Shown in pieces: positions 1 to 9,151 of a DNA stretch of 18,281 nt (position 1 is the first letter of the stretch; every line of letters starts with the position of its first letter). Source of the stretch: Jimgerdemannia flammicorona (Eukaryota > Mucoromycota > Endogonomycetes > Endogonales > Endogonaceae); contig RBNI01002511.1 in NCBI GenBank assembly GCA_003990745.1, positions 1-18,281 of the forward strand, read 5' to 3'. A program made the translations under genes and the position numbers. The notes under the pieces are model-generated. The model made no database searches. It was given only the letters and a program-made list of their open reading frames with translations, and was not told the DNA's origin.

Positions 1-247
1 TATCATTAGAAAGGCCTTATTAAGGGCTTTCAAATGATACCAAGATCATAAAATTTGGATGATTATTTATCAAGTTATTGATGTAAACATTTAATTGTCT
101 AATTTGGAAATCAAAACAATGCCGATTCGAATCCGATTCGAATCTGATTCGAATCCATCCGGATGGGATTCGAATCCCATCCGAGTTGATCCGGATGGGA
201 TTCGAATCCATCCGAATCCCATCCGGATTGACTCGTTCGGAGCACTA
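1..247. mobile_element. Right arm of a foldback hAT-type MITE (copy C), truncated by the window start
   Basis: The first about 120 bases match the inner right arm of the complete MITE at 13334-13883 almost base for base (the stretch around 'aaggccttattaagggct' and the 'aatttggaaatcaaaac' stretch). The end reads GACTCGTTCGGAGCACTA, the same terminus as that MITE and close to element B. Near the tip this copy carries more repeats built from GATTCGAATCC and ATCCGGAT than the 13334 copy, so its subterminal repeat block has expanded or the other contracted. Many CpGs survive, suggesting a younger copy. The left arm lies outside the window, so the target duplication, which would begin at 248, cannot be checked. 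It encodes no protein; open frames across it are by-products of the repeat. Confidence 0.85.
160..183. repeat. 24-bp perfect palindrome in the MITE subterminal region
   Basis: The 24 bases read identically on both strands, centred on TTCGAA with GGATGGGA and TCCCATCC arms. The half-motifs recur nearby at about 195-228. The equivalent site in the MITE at 13834-13859 has lost the symmetry through TTCGAA to TTGGAA. Subterminal repeats in hAT elements are commonly transposase-binding sites; that role is inferred here. Confidence 0.7.
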
Positions 248-1045
248 GCCATTCAGACTGCCATTCGACTACCATTCAAGGATTCATGACCACGGACCAC
301 CCGCAAGTCAGTCAGTTTGTGTTTAAAAGTAAAAAGGATTACAAAGAAACCACTGCCTCCAAGAGACCGGATAAATTCTGAGAACAAGATAACTAGAGCA
401 ACGATCACTCGAGGTTTGAGTTAAAGAATTTTCTCTTGCCACGGAAAAACATTCCAGATTCGCTGCTAAGGAAAGCCACCAGGAAAACCGCCGCCAAGTT
501 AAGGAAATCGACCGTTACAAATATTCAAGTTTCAAGACCGCCGTGCATTCGAGACCACCATTCGGACCGCCATTCGACCGCCATTCAAGATTCAAGACCC
601 GGAAAACCCAGCCAAGGAACCCAAGGAACCCAAGAAACAAGACCAGGATACCAGACCGACGCCCAGAACGACCGCCATTCCGTCGCCATTCCACACGTCC
701 TCAAGTTAAACAAGTAACCGAATGTACGACCGCCATCCTCCGTTTTCCGACCTACTGCGCCACGAACCATTTAAAGACAAGACCGTCGACAAGTTGCCGC
801 CAGCCTGCCAGGAATCTCGGACCCAAGTAATAATCGCCGCCCTTATCCACTAAGCAATTGAGCCACCACCGTTGAACAATCGAAGTCCCGCTATTATCAA
901 TTATTACCACACGAATCGAACGATCTGTCACGTGACCATCTACCTGCGAACGTCACCAACGCCTTCAGTTATATATCGCGTGCTTCACACAAGTTGCACC
1001 ATTGAACAGTGTTCGAACCTTTAGTTATACAAATCGAACGCCACA
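248..1045. other. CpG-rich, weakly mutated segment of unknown origin
   Basis: This stretch contains dozens of CpG dinucleotides, unlike nearly everything between 1046 and 17880. A motif close to GACCGCCATTC recurs at about 258, 269, 553, 565, 576, 669, 681 and 727, and a 9-bp AAGGAACCC-type repeat occurs at about 613-632. Frames are open for 60-95 codons in two plus frames (436-717 and 543-830), but the first lacks an ATG and both are low-complexity Arg/Pro/Thr-rich translations of the repeat, so I do not call a gene. The sharp change near 1045 into AT-rich sequence suggests the edge of an insertion. It could be a solo LTR or a young non-coding element; I found no convincing terminal repeats or target duplication. 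Confidence 0.5.
927..976 (+). promoter_or_regulatory. Promoter-like site: CACGTG E-box palindrome followed by TATA box
   Basis: GTCACGTGAC at 927-936 is a 10-bp palindrome containing the CACGTG core bound by fungal bHLH factors. TATATAT at 970-976 lies about 35 bases downstream. The combination resembles a core promoter, perhaps in an LTR, pointing rightwards. No intact gene follows: the sequence after 1045 is decayed, so the function is speculative. Confidence 0.35.
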
Positions 1046-1579
1046 ATGTATAATTATAGAACTTATATTATAGTTATATATAATTATCTGTAGTACTCAA
1101 GTTAATTTATCAGCTATTCTACTGAATTCTAGAGACTGTTATTATTATTATCAGTCTAGATCTTCTATAAGTTCTTATAAATAATCTCAATATATCAGAT
1201 ATAGTTATATATAAATGAGATAAGATCAATTGAGTTATTAGAGTATTGAGAGCAATATTGTAATAGTCATAGCCTGTGAGAAGGGCAAAGAAATTATAGT
1301 TAAATATTAGATAACTATATATAATTGAAAAAAAGATTAAATAATATTTATAATTATTGAGATATGTAGTAACTTGATATGCTAGCATATGACTTTATGT
1401 TATTCTATCAGATTTACATAATACATTAGTAATATAAGAAATATATGATCTACACAACTTTAATAAGATTGCTCTCTTCTACAACAAAGATTATAAGCTC
1501 TGCTAGTATTAAGTAGCTATAGTAAAAAAATACACTATACTAGGATGATTAGCCTAGCAATATGGGTATAGAAATAGAT
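1046..1579. other. AT-rich decayed sequence, no recognisable gene
   Basis: The stretch is dominated by TA-containing runs such as tatagttatatataatt and has essentially no CpG. All frames are broken. An open minus-strand frame at 1119-1388 is an AT-composition artefact (Ile/Leu/Tyr/Asn-rich). The look matches heavily mutated transposon DNA, but no family is identifiable. Confidence 0.5.
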
Positions 1580-1768
1580 ATACTAATTATAAGTATTCCT
1601 TCTATAGATGTAATCTCAACAGATATAGAAAACTCAGTTTTAGTTATTAGTATAAATATAGCCAGGAGGTCTATTCTAATCTTCAATAGAAAAGACTATG
1701 TCATATAAGTATTTCATATGATAAATATTCTTGATAAATATGACTTAGTGAAGTATATAAAGTTATAA
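1580..1768 (+). pseudogene. Possible decayed Ty1/copia gag N-terminal fragment
   Basis: The frame beginning at 1580 reads through about 62 codons with one internal TAA (at about 1708) before stopping at 1766-1768. Its last part contains FNRKDYV, then the stop, then FHMINILDKYDLVKYIK. This resembles the start of copia-type gag proteins, where a 'L.G.NY..W...M...L...GLW.YV.G' pattern is typical. The internal TAA sits where the conserved region around Trp would be. The match is short and judged by eye; it could be chance in AT-rich sequence. Nothing beyond 1768 continues the domain. Confidence 0.3.
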
Positions 1769-1924
1769 GCATTAATTCAAAATCATAACATTGTAAACAA
1801 TTGCTAGTATTATACAAGATCACATTCATATTGTCAAACTTACAAATAAAGCTCATAATATATACTATGATAGCTTATAAGATGTAAAATACCCTATATA
1901 ATCATTATGTATAAGCATCTGTAT

Positions 1925-1995
1925 CAAATTGGATGAGATTCTATTTGAATATATTCAAATCCAATCTAGATTAAATTGACTCATTAGGAATACTA
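1925..1995. mobile_element. Decayed right terminus of the same hAT/MITE family (copy D)
   Basis: The sequence ending ATTGACTCATTAGGAATACTA aligns with the ends of copies C (ATTGACTCGTTCGGAGCACTA) and A, differing by transition-type changes such as GCAC to ATAC. The preceding bases keep the degenerate subterminal motif (attcaaatccaatctagatt). If real, the target duplication would begin at 1996 (accaaaac). I could not find a matching left end or duplication upstream, so this is either a fragment or the end of a larger element whose left end is interrupted or outside the window. Confidence 0.6.
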
Positions 1996-2032
1996 ACCAA
2001 AACCCTTATCTCTCCCTCTTTTCTCCAAAGAA

Positions 2033-2920
2033 ATGATAAGACAAGAATGCCTACTACCTGCCACCAAACTGCCTACTATAGCCAGTCCCTCTCAAGCCAG
2101 GTTGGGCATCTCATTGGACACATTCAGGTTGCTATCTAAGAAAGGAACTACTGCTCTAAGGCCCTTAATCTCTCTAGTTAGGACCTACCACATTCTGTTC
2201 TCAACTGCTATGAAGTTATTGAAAGGGCCTACCTTGCTACCAGTTACCTAGAAATCTAGCATGAATACAAAATTGGCCATCAACTTCTTCAATGTACAAA
2301 CAGCCTACTCACTGATCAGATATCAGATTGGACCAACCTAGACAGACATGAGCAAAGACTAGCCAGGAAGGTCTAATTATATACTATGCATCTTTTGCAA
2401 TCTCCAATCTCAACTATGTATAACTGAAGGACTTCCGGAATCTCTTCTTCTCTGAGGTTGATAAGCTAGAGATCAAGGTAGCCCAAGAAGCCAATTCTGA
2501 ATTATTCTCAAATCTACTTACTTCAAATCCCACTAGAGCTCCCTCCTAAATGAAAATTCAGACCAATGACTCCAAGGTCTCTCTGATCTCTTTGAAGAAC
2601 TATACATCTGAATGGATATTCTCAGACATGAGAATCAAGAACTCTACTTGGATGATCACACTATATTAGATAGAGAACTCCTATCTCAATACCTATACCA
2701 GTTCAAGAACTATTTTTAGACCTCATTCACTTCTCCACCCTGAATATCAAACCATTGGTAGCCACCCCTCTAGTCACAGAAGAAGAAGATAACAATACTG
2801 AGGAAGATTCTTCACCTTTCTCTCCCCTGGTTCTCAATTTCTGAATCAATAAGGATATTGATTTTTAAGAGTTAGAGGATATAATAGAATGAATTAGTGA
2901 ATAAAAAAAACATGACAAGT
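2033..2920 (+). pseudogene. Broken reading frame of unknown family, probably a transposon gene
   Basis: An ATG at 2033 opens 72 codons to a TAG at 2249-2251. The next bases remain protein-like after this stop (KSSMNTKLAINFFNVQ), so the stop looks like a mutated CAG. Further downstream, fragments in shifting frames include an acidic stretch (TEEEDNNTEEDSS) at about 2780-2820 followed by ELEDIIE at about 2868-2890. The acidic linker late in the reading frame, followed by an LTR-like promoter, would fit a gag-like or terminal retrotransposon protein, but I recognise no conserved domain. It is heavily interrupted and lacks CpG, like the other old elements here. Confidence 0.35.
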
Positions 2921-2929
2921 GATTACATG

Positions 2930-3290
2930 ACCTGGTGATGACTTTGTCATATGATTGAGCATGATATATAATATTACAAATGACAAATATAACAAATAAT
3001 ATGAATGATGTGAAAAATAATATCAAGCTTATCTCTAGCAATCAGTGCCACAGCAACTATTACTATAGCAGCTAATCATTGCCTAGTAATTGAGATCTTA
3101 ATTACAAAGTGTTTTTTACCACAAACTACCTGACAAAGGTTACAATTGCAAATCTCAAAATAGTTTCCAAATTAGTCACTTATACTTAGTCAGAAATCAT
3201 AGACCAACTTGTATAAATACCCCTCAGTTTTCATCCGAAATAAAGCAGTTTTGTTCAGTCCATAATACCAGAATCAAGTCCCCACTATAT
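2930..3290 (+). repeat. LTR-like promoter region
   Basis: A TATA box sits in AACTTGTATAAATACCCC at 3206-3223, with a possible poly(A) signal (AAATAAA) at about 3237-3243. The block AACTTGTATAAATA is repeated at 11847-11860, in the leader of the gypsy element, within a similar setting (short leader, AATAAA about 25 bases later). This suggests a second related LTR, either the remnant of another copy or a solo LTR. The ends and target duplication are not resolvable because of decay. Confidence 0.4.
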
Positions 3291-3687
3291 ACACACATTC
3301 CCCTGAGTCTTAGTAATGATATCTAAGTAACTCTAGTGTTTCTGACTAAACTCCAGAAGGCTACCTAGCTTTTGCCTGAACTGAGACTGATATATAAATT
3401 CCAAAGACTTAAATAAACCCATTGAACCTAAATTCCAAGATAAATTCAGTCTGTATACAGTAAAGAATAAGTTCTTTACAACCAAGATTGATTTGAAGGA
3501 TACTGTCACTATAATTACTTTCAAGTAAGTACTTCCTCAAACTGAAGGCTTCTTGGTATATATTGTGTACTAACTCCCTTTATTTTCCTAAGTATCCAAA
3601 GGATAAGAGAGTGATAGAAATAAGAGTTATTACATGATATATCTGGAACTTGCAGCACTAGTGGTCTGCTGGGACATTACTAGTAGA
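3291..3687. other. Intergenic/decayed stretch, nothing recognised
   Basis: No conserved protein signature is seen on either strand. A minus-strand frame at 3333-3524 is open for 63 codons but has no ATG support or domain. It forms the left flank of the hAT element, whose target duplication ends this block. Confidence 0.5.
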
Positions 3688-3695
3688 GTGTACAG
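3688..3695. repeat. Left 8-bp target-site duplication of element B
   Basis: GTGTACAG directly precedes the TAGTGCTCC terminus and is repeated exactly at 10090-10097 after the right terminus. Positions 2 (T) and 7 (A) match the hAT target preference. Confidence 0.9.
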
Positions 3696-3774
3696 TAGTG
3701 CTCCAAATAAGTCAATTTGAATCAAATCTGGATTTGATTTATCACATAACAGTTTGATCCAAATCTCAAATCCG

Positions 3775-4048
3775 AAACTATCTGAAACAACTCAGATTAA
3801 TCCAAATCACCCTATCCAAATTGCCCCATCCAAATCACCCATCCAAACCACTCCAATCCAAATCACTCAATCCAAATCACTCAATCCAAATCACTCAATC
3901 CAAATCACTCAATCCAAATTACTCAATCTGAATCACTCAATCCGAATCCTCTAATTCAAATCCTCCAATTTGAATCCTCCAATTTGAATCCTCCAATTTG
4001 AATCCTCATCCAAATTCTTCAATGGAATCCTTCAATTCAAATCCTCCA
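3775..4048. repeat. 14-bp subterminal minisatellite of element B
   Basis: Units of the form AATCCAAATCACTC repeat head to tail, exact for several copies around 3855-3910. They then drift through AATCTGAATCACTC and AATTCAAATCCTCC to AATTTGAATCCTCC, for roughly 18 copies. Position just inside the left terminus and the shared ATCC(A/G)AAT core with the other end suggest amplified transposase-binding sites. An open plus frame at 3754-3954 is simply the translated repeat. Confidence 0.85.
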
Positions 4049-4077
4049 CATGACTCATATGCCAGATGCATCCACAA

Positions 4078-4155
4078 CACAATACATATACATGTATATA
4101 CAATACACACACATGCATACACATGTACATGCAAACATGCAAACATACATATTGA
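4078..4155. repeat. Imperfect CA/TA microsatellite
   Basis: A run of alternating acat/atac/cacaca motifs (for example catgtatatacaatacacac) directly follows the 14-bp array. Open frames on both strands here are low-complexity products of the repeat. Confidence 0.75.
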
Positions 4156-5075
4156 CAGATCAGTCTTCAACAGTTCATAGTACTGATGATACTTCAAGTC
4201 AAACATCTATGATAGTTCCACACCTTCCATGCAATCCTCACTCCAAAATCTGATAACATTGTGTTAAGATAGAAGATGATGTTGTTTGTAATTATTGCAG
4301 GTATAAAATTAAGATGCACCTATTGACACTTTTTGTTTGTTTTAACACATATATAATATTGTTTCATCCACCCCCATAAACTGCATCAGCCAGAAGTTCA
4401 AAATACTTGGGGGTATGACTTCGAACATAAATCAACACATAAAAGACAAGCACTCCGACAAAATAAAAAAGAATACAGAGAAAAATAAAATTGACATCCA
4501 AGCTATGGTGGGTAAATTTTTCCGATTGCTTGACCATTTCTATACCAACAATGCCATTTAATCAAAAATATTTAGCCATACTCTTTGGCAGAATTTTGAA
4601 ATTAGCTCATTTGCTAGATTGTGTGCACAGACCAGTCATTCACAACCATCAAGAGTGATCAATTGTATAGCATCTTTGGTCTCCTCAAGTATGATTTATA
4701 TTTGCCAAGTGCCAATACTATTCACAAAGATGTCCTGGAGGCCTATAGGAAGGAGCATGACAATCTCCACCAGATACTTCAGATAAAATAAGGGCAGCAC
4801 TATGACCTTTGCAAGCTGAATTATATAAAAGAGCTCACCAATTTAACCTCACATTCAATAAGCAGAATTTGGCAGGCAAAATTTTGTTTACAATTGATAC
4901 ATGGATATCCCCCAATGCAATTTCATTTCTGGGCATTACCAGTCATTAGATTGATCTCAATTGGCAGCTTAAATCTCTCACCCTTGACTTCGTCAAACTT
5001 GCTGGCTCTCATTCTGGAGACAACATCATAGATGCTTTTATTAGTTGTATCCAGGAGCTTGGGATCACAACCAAG

Positions 5076-5191
5076 GTAAAAAAGGGGGGCTTGCCATCAG
5101 GTCAACATTTTGAGAGAGATCTTAAAACAAACCAGATTTTATTGATTATTTATTTTTGCATAAATTCACTGACCAAATATTTTAAGTACAG
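5076..5191 (+). other. Intron in the hAT transposase (116 bp)
   Basis: GTAAAA follows the codons for GITTK at 5076, and TTTAAGTACAG ends at 5191 directly before ILAITMDNA. Joining the two restores the usual spacing between the domains before and after the second catalytic Asp. Inferred from reading frame and GT-AG borders. Confidence 0.75.
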
Positions 5192-6087
5192 ATTTTGGCC
5201 ATTACGATGGACAATGCCACAAACAACTCAACATTTTTCAAAGTTTTAGTGGCCAGCCTCAAACAGGAAAATGTGGTCTTTGGTACAGAAAGCTGCCATG
5301 TGCAATACCAGGCCCATATACTGAACCTCACTATTCAGGACTATCTTATGCATGTAGACAAAACATCCAAGAGAGGAGGGGCCCTGAGTATAATTTTCAA
5401 GCTGCGCAACCTGGTTGTGTCAGTCTGATTGTCTCTATAATGATGAGACAAATTTACTGTACAGTGTAGAGCAATCTGTTTAGCCCTGAAAGAGCTTATA
5501 TTGGACATCTGTATATGTTGGAACTCAACATTTGCAATGATCCAGCATGTGCTGGAGTTTGCTGTGGTATGTATACTTTTTTTCTTTGGTCAGCTGAAGC
5601 AACTTATTTCGGATGATTGAAGATTTATTTTAAAAAAAAAAAACAAAAAAAGCCAATAAATTCAACAGTGGCTGCTGACAAGGAAATATGGGCTGAGACT
5701 CTAGGAGAAAGCAAGTGGGATGTACTTAGGAATGTTGTTAGAATTTTGGAAGTAAGTGGTGATTGCTCTGGCTCTACACTCATTTTGTCAGCCTCTACAC
5801 TTATTTTGTCTGCCTCTGCAAAATACAATACCTCACTACATATAACTGCCAGTGTTTCAATGATTGTATGAAGGATATAGTCAAACAAACGACTCCAACA
5901 ATAAGCTCAGCAATACCAGTATACAACCTTCTGATTGATCAGCTAGAGGACAAGCTCAAGGACAGGCTAGAGGGTTGTGGTGATTTATAGTTGAGCCCAG
6001 ATCAGAGAGATGCCATGGAGGTTGCTTTTAGCAAGCTTAGAAAGTACTACTCCCAAACAGATACTGCCATATACTCAATCAGTACAG

Positions 6088-6169
6088 GTATGTTGATGTT
6101 GGCATATGGCCATTGCTCCTTCCAAAATAGAGAACCCCCACAAAAACTCACTCTCTTCTTTTCGAACAG
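6088..6169 (+). other. Intron in the hAT transposase (82 bp)
   Basis: GTATGT begins at 6088 and TTTTCGAACAG ends at 6169. Splicing joins YSIST to VLDPHLKLQY, the widely conserved hAT 'A.VLDPR.KL.YF' motif. The intron is open in frame, so unspliced translation hides the motif. Confidence 0.8.
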
Positions 6170-6736
6170 TGCTGGACCCACACTTAAAGCTACAATACCA
6201 TAAAGATCAGGGCTGAGAGCAGTACTTCATTGAGAGAACCAAGCAGGCTGTAACTGAAGTGTACCAGAAAAACTACATGCTGCCATAAGGTTCCAGCCAA
6301 AGTCTGGATGAATATGCTGAGAGATCCCTCCTGTCCCACATTTACTTCAGCAGAAAGAGGAAGAGGGAGCCATCAGTGAAAGAGCTGCCATCAATAGACA
6401 AACTTACCATTTACCTCATCAGTGACCACGTGATCCTGCTGGAGGGTGCTGAGGTGCTCACTTGGTGGAAGGTGGGTTGTTAGGTTGGCATTGTCAGGTG
6501 GGCATTGGGCCAATTTAACCCACCAATCTAACTACTGCTCTATCCACCGGGGCATGCAGCTGTGTCAAACAGACTTCCCCAGTCTGTGTGGCATAACTTG
6601 GGACTATCTGGTGATTCCTGCCTCTAGCACTTCTGTCAAGTGGGTGTTCTCAGGTAGGGTGGACCTTATTGCCCCAAAGAGGTGTGTGCTGAACACTGAG
6701 ACAATCTGGGCATGTATGTGTCTGAAGTCTTGGTGA

Positions 6737-6904
6737 GGCTCGGGTCACTACAATTTGGCAGGTCCTGGGAGTTCACAGATATGTAAGTTGGTTGGCCTTG
6801 TGGAATATTTAATACCTTTCAAAAATAATAAAAAGGTAAAAAACCCTGAGAACTTGGCCCAGAGTTTGCAGCCCAAGTGGGCAGCAGTCAGCAGGGTTGG
6901 CGGC
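6737..6904 (+). other. 3' flank of the transposase with possible poly(A) signal
   Basis: The stretch after the transposase stop contains AATAATAAAAAGG at about 6826-6838, a possible polyadenylation signal. No conserved coding signal is seen; open frames on both strands run on into the minisatellite. Confidence 0.4.
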
Positions 6905-7345
6905 AGTGACAGAGGGAGCACACAATGTTTGCGGCCCTCTGCTAGTAGCAAGGGGCAGCCCCAAGCTACAAGTGTCCTGATTGGGGGGGTTGCAAGAGAG
7001 AGTGCACAAAACTTGCAGCCCTCTGCCAGCAGCAAGGAGTAGCCCCAAGCTATCAGCACCTGGGTCAGTGGGCAGGGTCAGTTGGCAGGGATGGTGGGCA
7101 CAGGGTCAGTGGAGGGAGCATGCAAAATTTGTGGCCCTCCACCAGCAGCAAGGGGCAGCCCCAAGCTGTAAGTGTCCAGGACAGGCAGGGCAGATGGAGG
7201 GAGCACACAAAATTTGCAGCCCTCCACCAGCAGCAAGGGATAGCTCTAGGCCACAAGTGTCCAGGATGGGTGGGGCAGGCAGAGGGAGTATGCAAAATTT
7301 GCAACCCTCTACCAGCAGTGTAGGGACAGCCCCAAGCTGCTAAGG
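6905..7345. repeat. 84-85-bp minisatellite, five copies
   Basis: A unit starting near AGGGAGCACACAAAATTTGC and continuing through AGCCCTCCACCAGCAGCAAG to GCAGCCCCAAGCT recurs at about 6911, 6996, 7112, 7196 and 7281. Spacings are 85, 116, 84 and 85 bases, one copy carrying about 31 extra bases. The copies differ mainly by transitions. The repeat is Gly/Gln/Ser-coding in several frames, which makes long but meaningless open frames on both strands (6748-7424). It sits downstream of the transposase, outside either gene. Confidence 0.85.
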
Positions 7346-7360
7346 TGTCTGGGGCAGAGA

Positions 7361-7460
7361 GTACTTCTGGCAGTTGGAGGGTGCTTCTGGTGGTCGGAGG
7401 GTGCTTCTGGCAGTCGAAGGGCATTTCTGGCAGTCAGAGGGTGCTCCTGGCATTCAAAGT
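7361..7460. repeat. 20-bp minisatellite, five copies in exact register
   Basis: Units of GTGCTTCTGGCAGTCGGAGG type begin at 7361, 7381, 7401, 7421 and 7441 with no length change; the last copy is the most diverged. The array follows the 85-bp minisatellite closely but is unrelated in sequence. Confidence 0.85.
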
Positions 7461-7577
7461 CCACCACAGGTTCAGGCCCTGTCACTGGTTCAGGTCCCAT
7501 GGGCACCCTGGCCAGTAGGGCCCTGCATAATGGTTAAGCTAGTACTACAGAAGAGGTGCCCAGCCCAACCCCCCAAA

Positions 7578-7713
7578 TAAGACTGCCTAACTCACACAAA
7601 ATGACTGTCCAACCTGCACAAAATAACTGCCCAACCAATACAAAATGACTGCCTAACCCTCACGAAAGACTGCCTATCCCTTGCGAAAGATTGCCTAACC
7701 CTTACAAAAACTG
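7578..7713. repeat. About 22-bp minisatellite, six copies
   Basis: Units resembling GACTGCCTAACCCTCACAAA repeat at 21-23-bp spacing, ending just inside the 3' end of the minus-strand gene. It therefore lies at the convergence point of the two genes of element B. Confidence 0.8.
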
Positions 7714-8112
7714 CTCCATCTGCTGGTCCCAGGCCTTGATGAGCCTATCATCCATTATGAGTATGATGACTATTGTATCCAAGCTCTCCTTGAAGGTGAC
7801 GGTGCTATGGTGGTCATGTGATTGGAAGAGGATGGCCATGTTGGCCACAAATGGGACCCTGAAATCATAGGTGAGGTCATACCAGATTTCTCCATTATTC
7901 TCCCAGATTGGGCCATTCCTTTCTGGGACATAAAACATTATCGGAGAGATATTGTTGTCTGTATGTGTGGGTAGAGAAATGTTGCACCTGACATATTCTG
8001 ATGTAACACAAGCATACAGTTGGGTGAACCCTTGGCCCAGGACCTCATACTACCAGGCTGTGCTGATGGATACCTGCTCTTGGTCCAGCCCTTGGAGCCC
8101 CAGCTTGGAAAC

Positions 8113-8243
8113 CTGCCAAAACAGACAGCAACTGGTCAGTCCTTTTTGCATGTAGGGGGGCAGAAACCCCCTGGGCTGCAGAAACCCCCTGGGCTGCAGA
8201 ATCCCCCCAGGCTGCAGCACCCCAAAAAAGCAGAGCTCCTTAC
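8113..8243 (-). other. Intron of the minus-strand gene (131 bp) containing an 18-bp triplication
   Basis: On the minus strand GTAAGG starts at 8243 and TGTTTTGGCAG ends at 8113. Splicing keeps frame (PYE joined to VSKLGLQG). Three tandem 18-bp units of CAGAAACCCCCTGGGCTG type lie at 8161-8214 (plus-strand reading), so the repeat has expanded inside the intron. Confidence 0.75.
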
Positions 8244-8498
8244 CTCATATGGCATGCTAAATTGCACCAAGAATGTACATACAGTCACGCCAAGATCACT
8301 ACCAAGCTGGCCTGTCGTATGCTCCACCAATCTGCTCAAAGAACCCCAGATCATAGCCACCATCGCCACACAGGCCATGTTGTGCTCATGTGCAGTTTGT
8401 CCTTCAACGGCACTTCTAAAGTTCCAGTAGAGGTATAGAATCTTATGCATCCCTGGAATTGTATCAAAAAGAGTATGTTGTCAAAGAGTGTAATTTAT

Positions 8499-8640
8499 CT
8501 GGAGAGGAGAAAAAAAAAAAAAAAAAACAAGTGTTGAGGATTTCAGAACTCCGGAACCCACCCTGCACCAGTGTTAAAGTATACCCAATTCCTATTCAAA
8601 CCCCCCCTCCTTGCTTTTTTCACCCCCTCTTTTCTACTAC
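8499..8640 (-). other. Intron of the minus-strand gene (142 bp) with long polypyrimidine tract
   Basis: GTAGTAG at 8640 follows the codons for CIKYW. The 3' side on the minus strand is a T18 run (8527-8510) then CTCCTCTCCAG ending at 8499. Splicing restores an open frame except for a TGA at 8483-8481. The T18 run appears as poly(A) on the plus strand and should not be read as a retrotransposon tail. Confidence 0.7.
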
Positions 8641-8994
8641 CCAGTATTTGATGCAATCCTCACAAATCTCGTTGATGTGGCAGTGAAGCTTATCACTGTA
8701 GAGGTTCCTTACCACTATTGCAACCACCTCACTATGTTCATTAATAAAGATATAGTTCTCTCTGTTGTTGGTTACTCCTGCTGGCCATTGGACCCCTTGG
8801 TCAAGAACAATTGGCTTTAATTCAAATGTAGACCCCCAAGCCTTGATGACGATGCTGGTACCACTCATGCTAAACATCTTGCCCTCAAATTTCTCTATCT
8901 GATCAGATGCCAAACATGGTTGAACTTGGGTAACTTTGAACTCTCCTTTTCAATATAACTGAACCCTGATCTGAGGGACTGAGATAAGTGTATA

Positions 8995-9069
8995 GACGGG
9001 TTGTATGTGGACAGGTTTCATGCAGATGGGTTGTATGTGGGCAAGTTGTATGCAGGCAGGTTGTGCGTA
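8995..9069. repeat. 15-bp minisatellite, five copies
   Basis: Units of GATGGGTTGTATGTG / GGCAAGTTGTATGCA type repeat at exact 15-bp spacing. More diverged related units appear at about 9183-9215. On the minus strand the unit encodes a five-residue repeat (CPHTT-like), but this frame does not match the flanking exons, so it is probably intronic. Confidence 0.75.
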
Positions 9070-9151
9070 GGTATAGGTGTTTTTTAGGGGGAGACCATGT
9101 AAAAAATGAAATTAAATAAAACATGGAGATGGGTATTTCAGAAAAAGAGTA

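Larger units (their letters stand above)
4252..6736 (+). pseudogene. hAT-superfamily transposase with BED zinc finger, inactivated
   Basis: A BED finger comes first: a W-x-H-like start (now stops) at about 4252, KIEDDVVCNYC at about 4276-4308, then TSNINQHIKDKH at about 4418-4453. The catalytic fold follows: FTIDTWIS at about 4887-4910 with first Asp 4896-4898, then ITMDNATNN with second Asp 5210-5212. The CxxH motif that should follow reads YQAH (TAC 5306-5308), a Cys lost by G-to-A. LDICICWNSTF (about 5498) matches the hAT LD..TRWNST motif; VLDPHLKLQY follows splicing at 6169. The C-terminal dimerisation region (PSLCGITWDYLVIPAS, VFSG, DLIAPKR, MCLKSW) ends at the TGA 6734-6736. At least two introns interrupt it. 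Stops at several places, plus R-to-W and E-to-K changes, show it is dead. Family assignment is firm; some exon joins are inferred. Confidence 0.9.

Noticed and set aside
436..830. Two overlapping frames of 93 and 95 codons as genes
   Set aside because: The first lacks an ATG, both are repeat-derived Arg/Pro/Thr-rich sequence, and neither shows a domain.
3775..4048. CRISPR-like array
   Set aside because: The 14-bp units are contiguous with no unique spacers, and the context is a eukaryotic transposon end.
4006..4253. Open frames on both strands across the CA/TA microsatellite
   Set aside because: Translations are simple His/Ile/Thr/Tyr repeats of the microsatellite; no homology pattern.
6748..7580. 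Long open frames on both strands (up to 120 codons)
   Set aside because: They follow the 85-bp and 20-bp minisatellites, are low-complexity, and appear in many frames at once.
8510..8527. A18 run as the poly(A) tail of a retrotransposon
   Set aside because: On the minus strand it is the T-tract immediately before a CTCCTCTCCAG splice acceptor inside a coding gene.
8903..9124. Pentapeptide repeat (CPHTT-like) protein on the minus strand
   Set aside because: The frame does not match the neighbouring exons and derives from the 15-bp minisatellite; more likely intronic.
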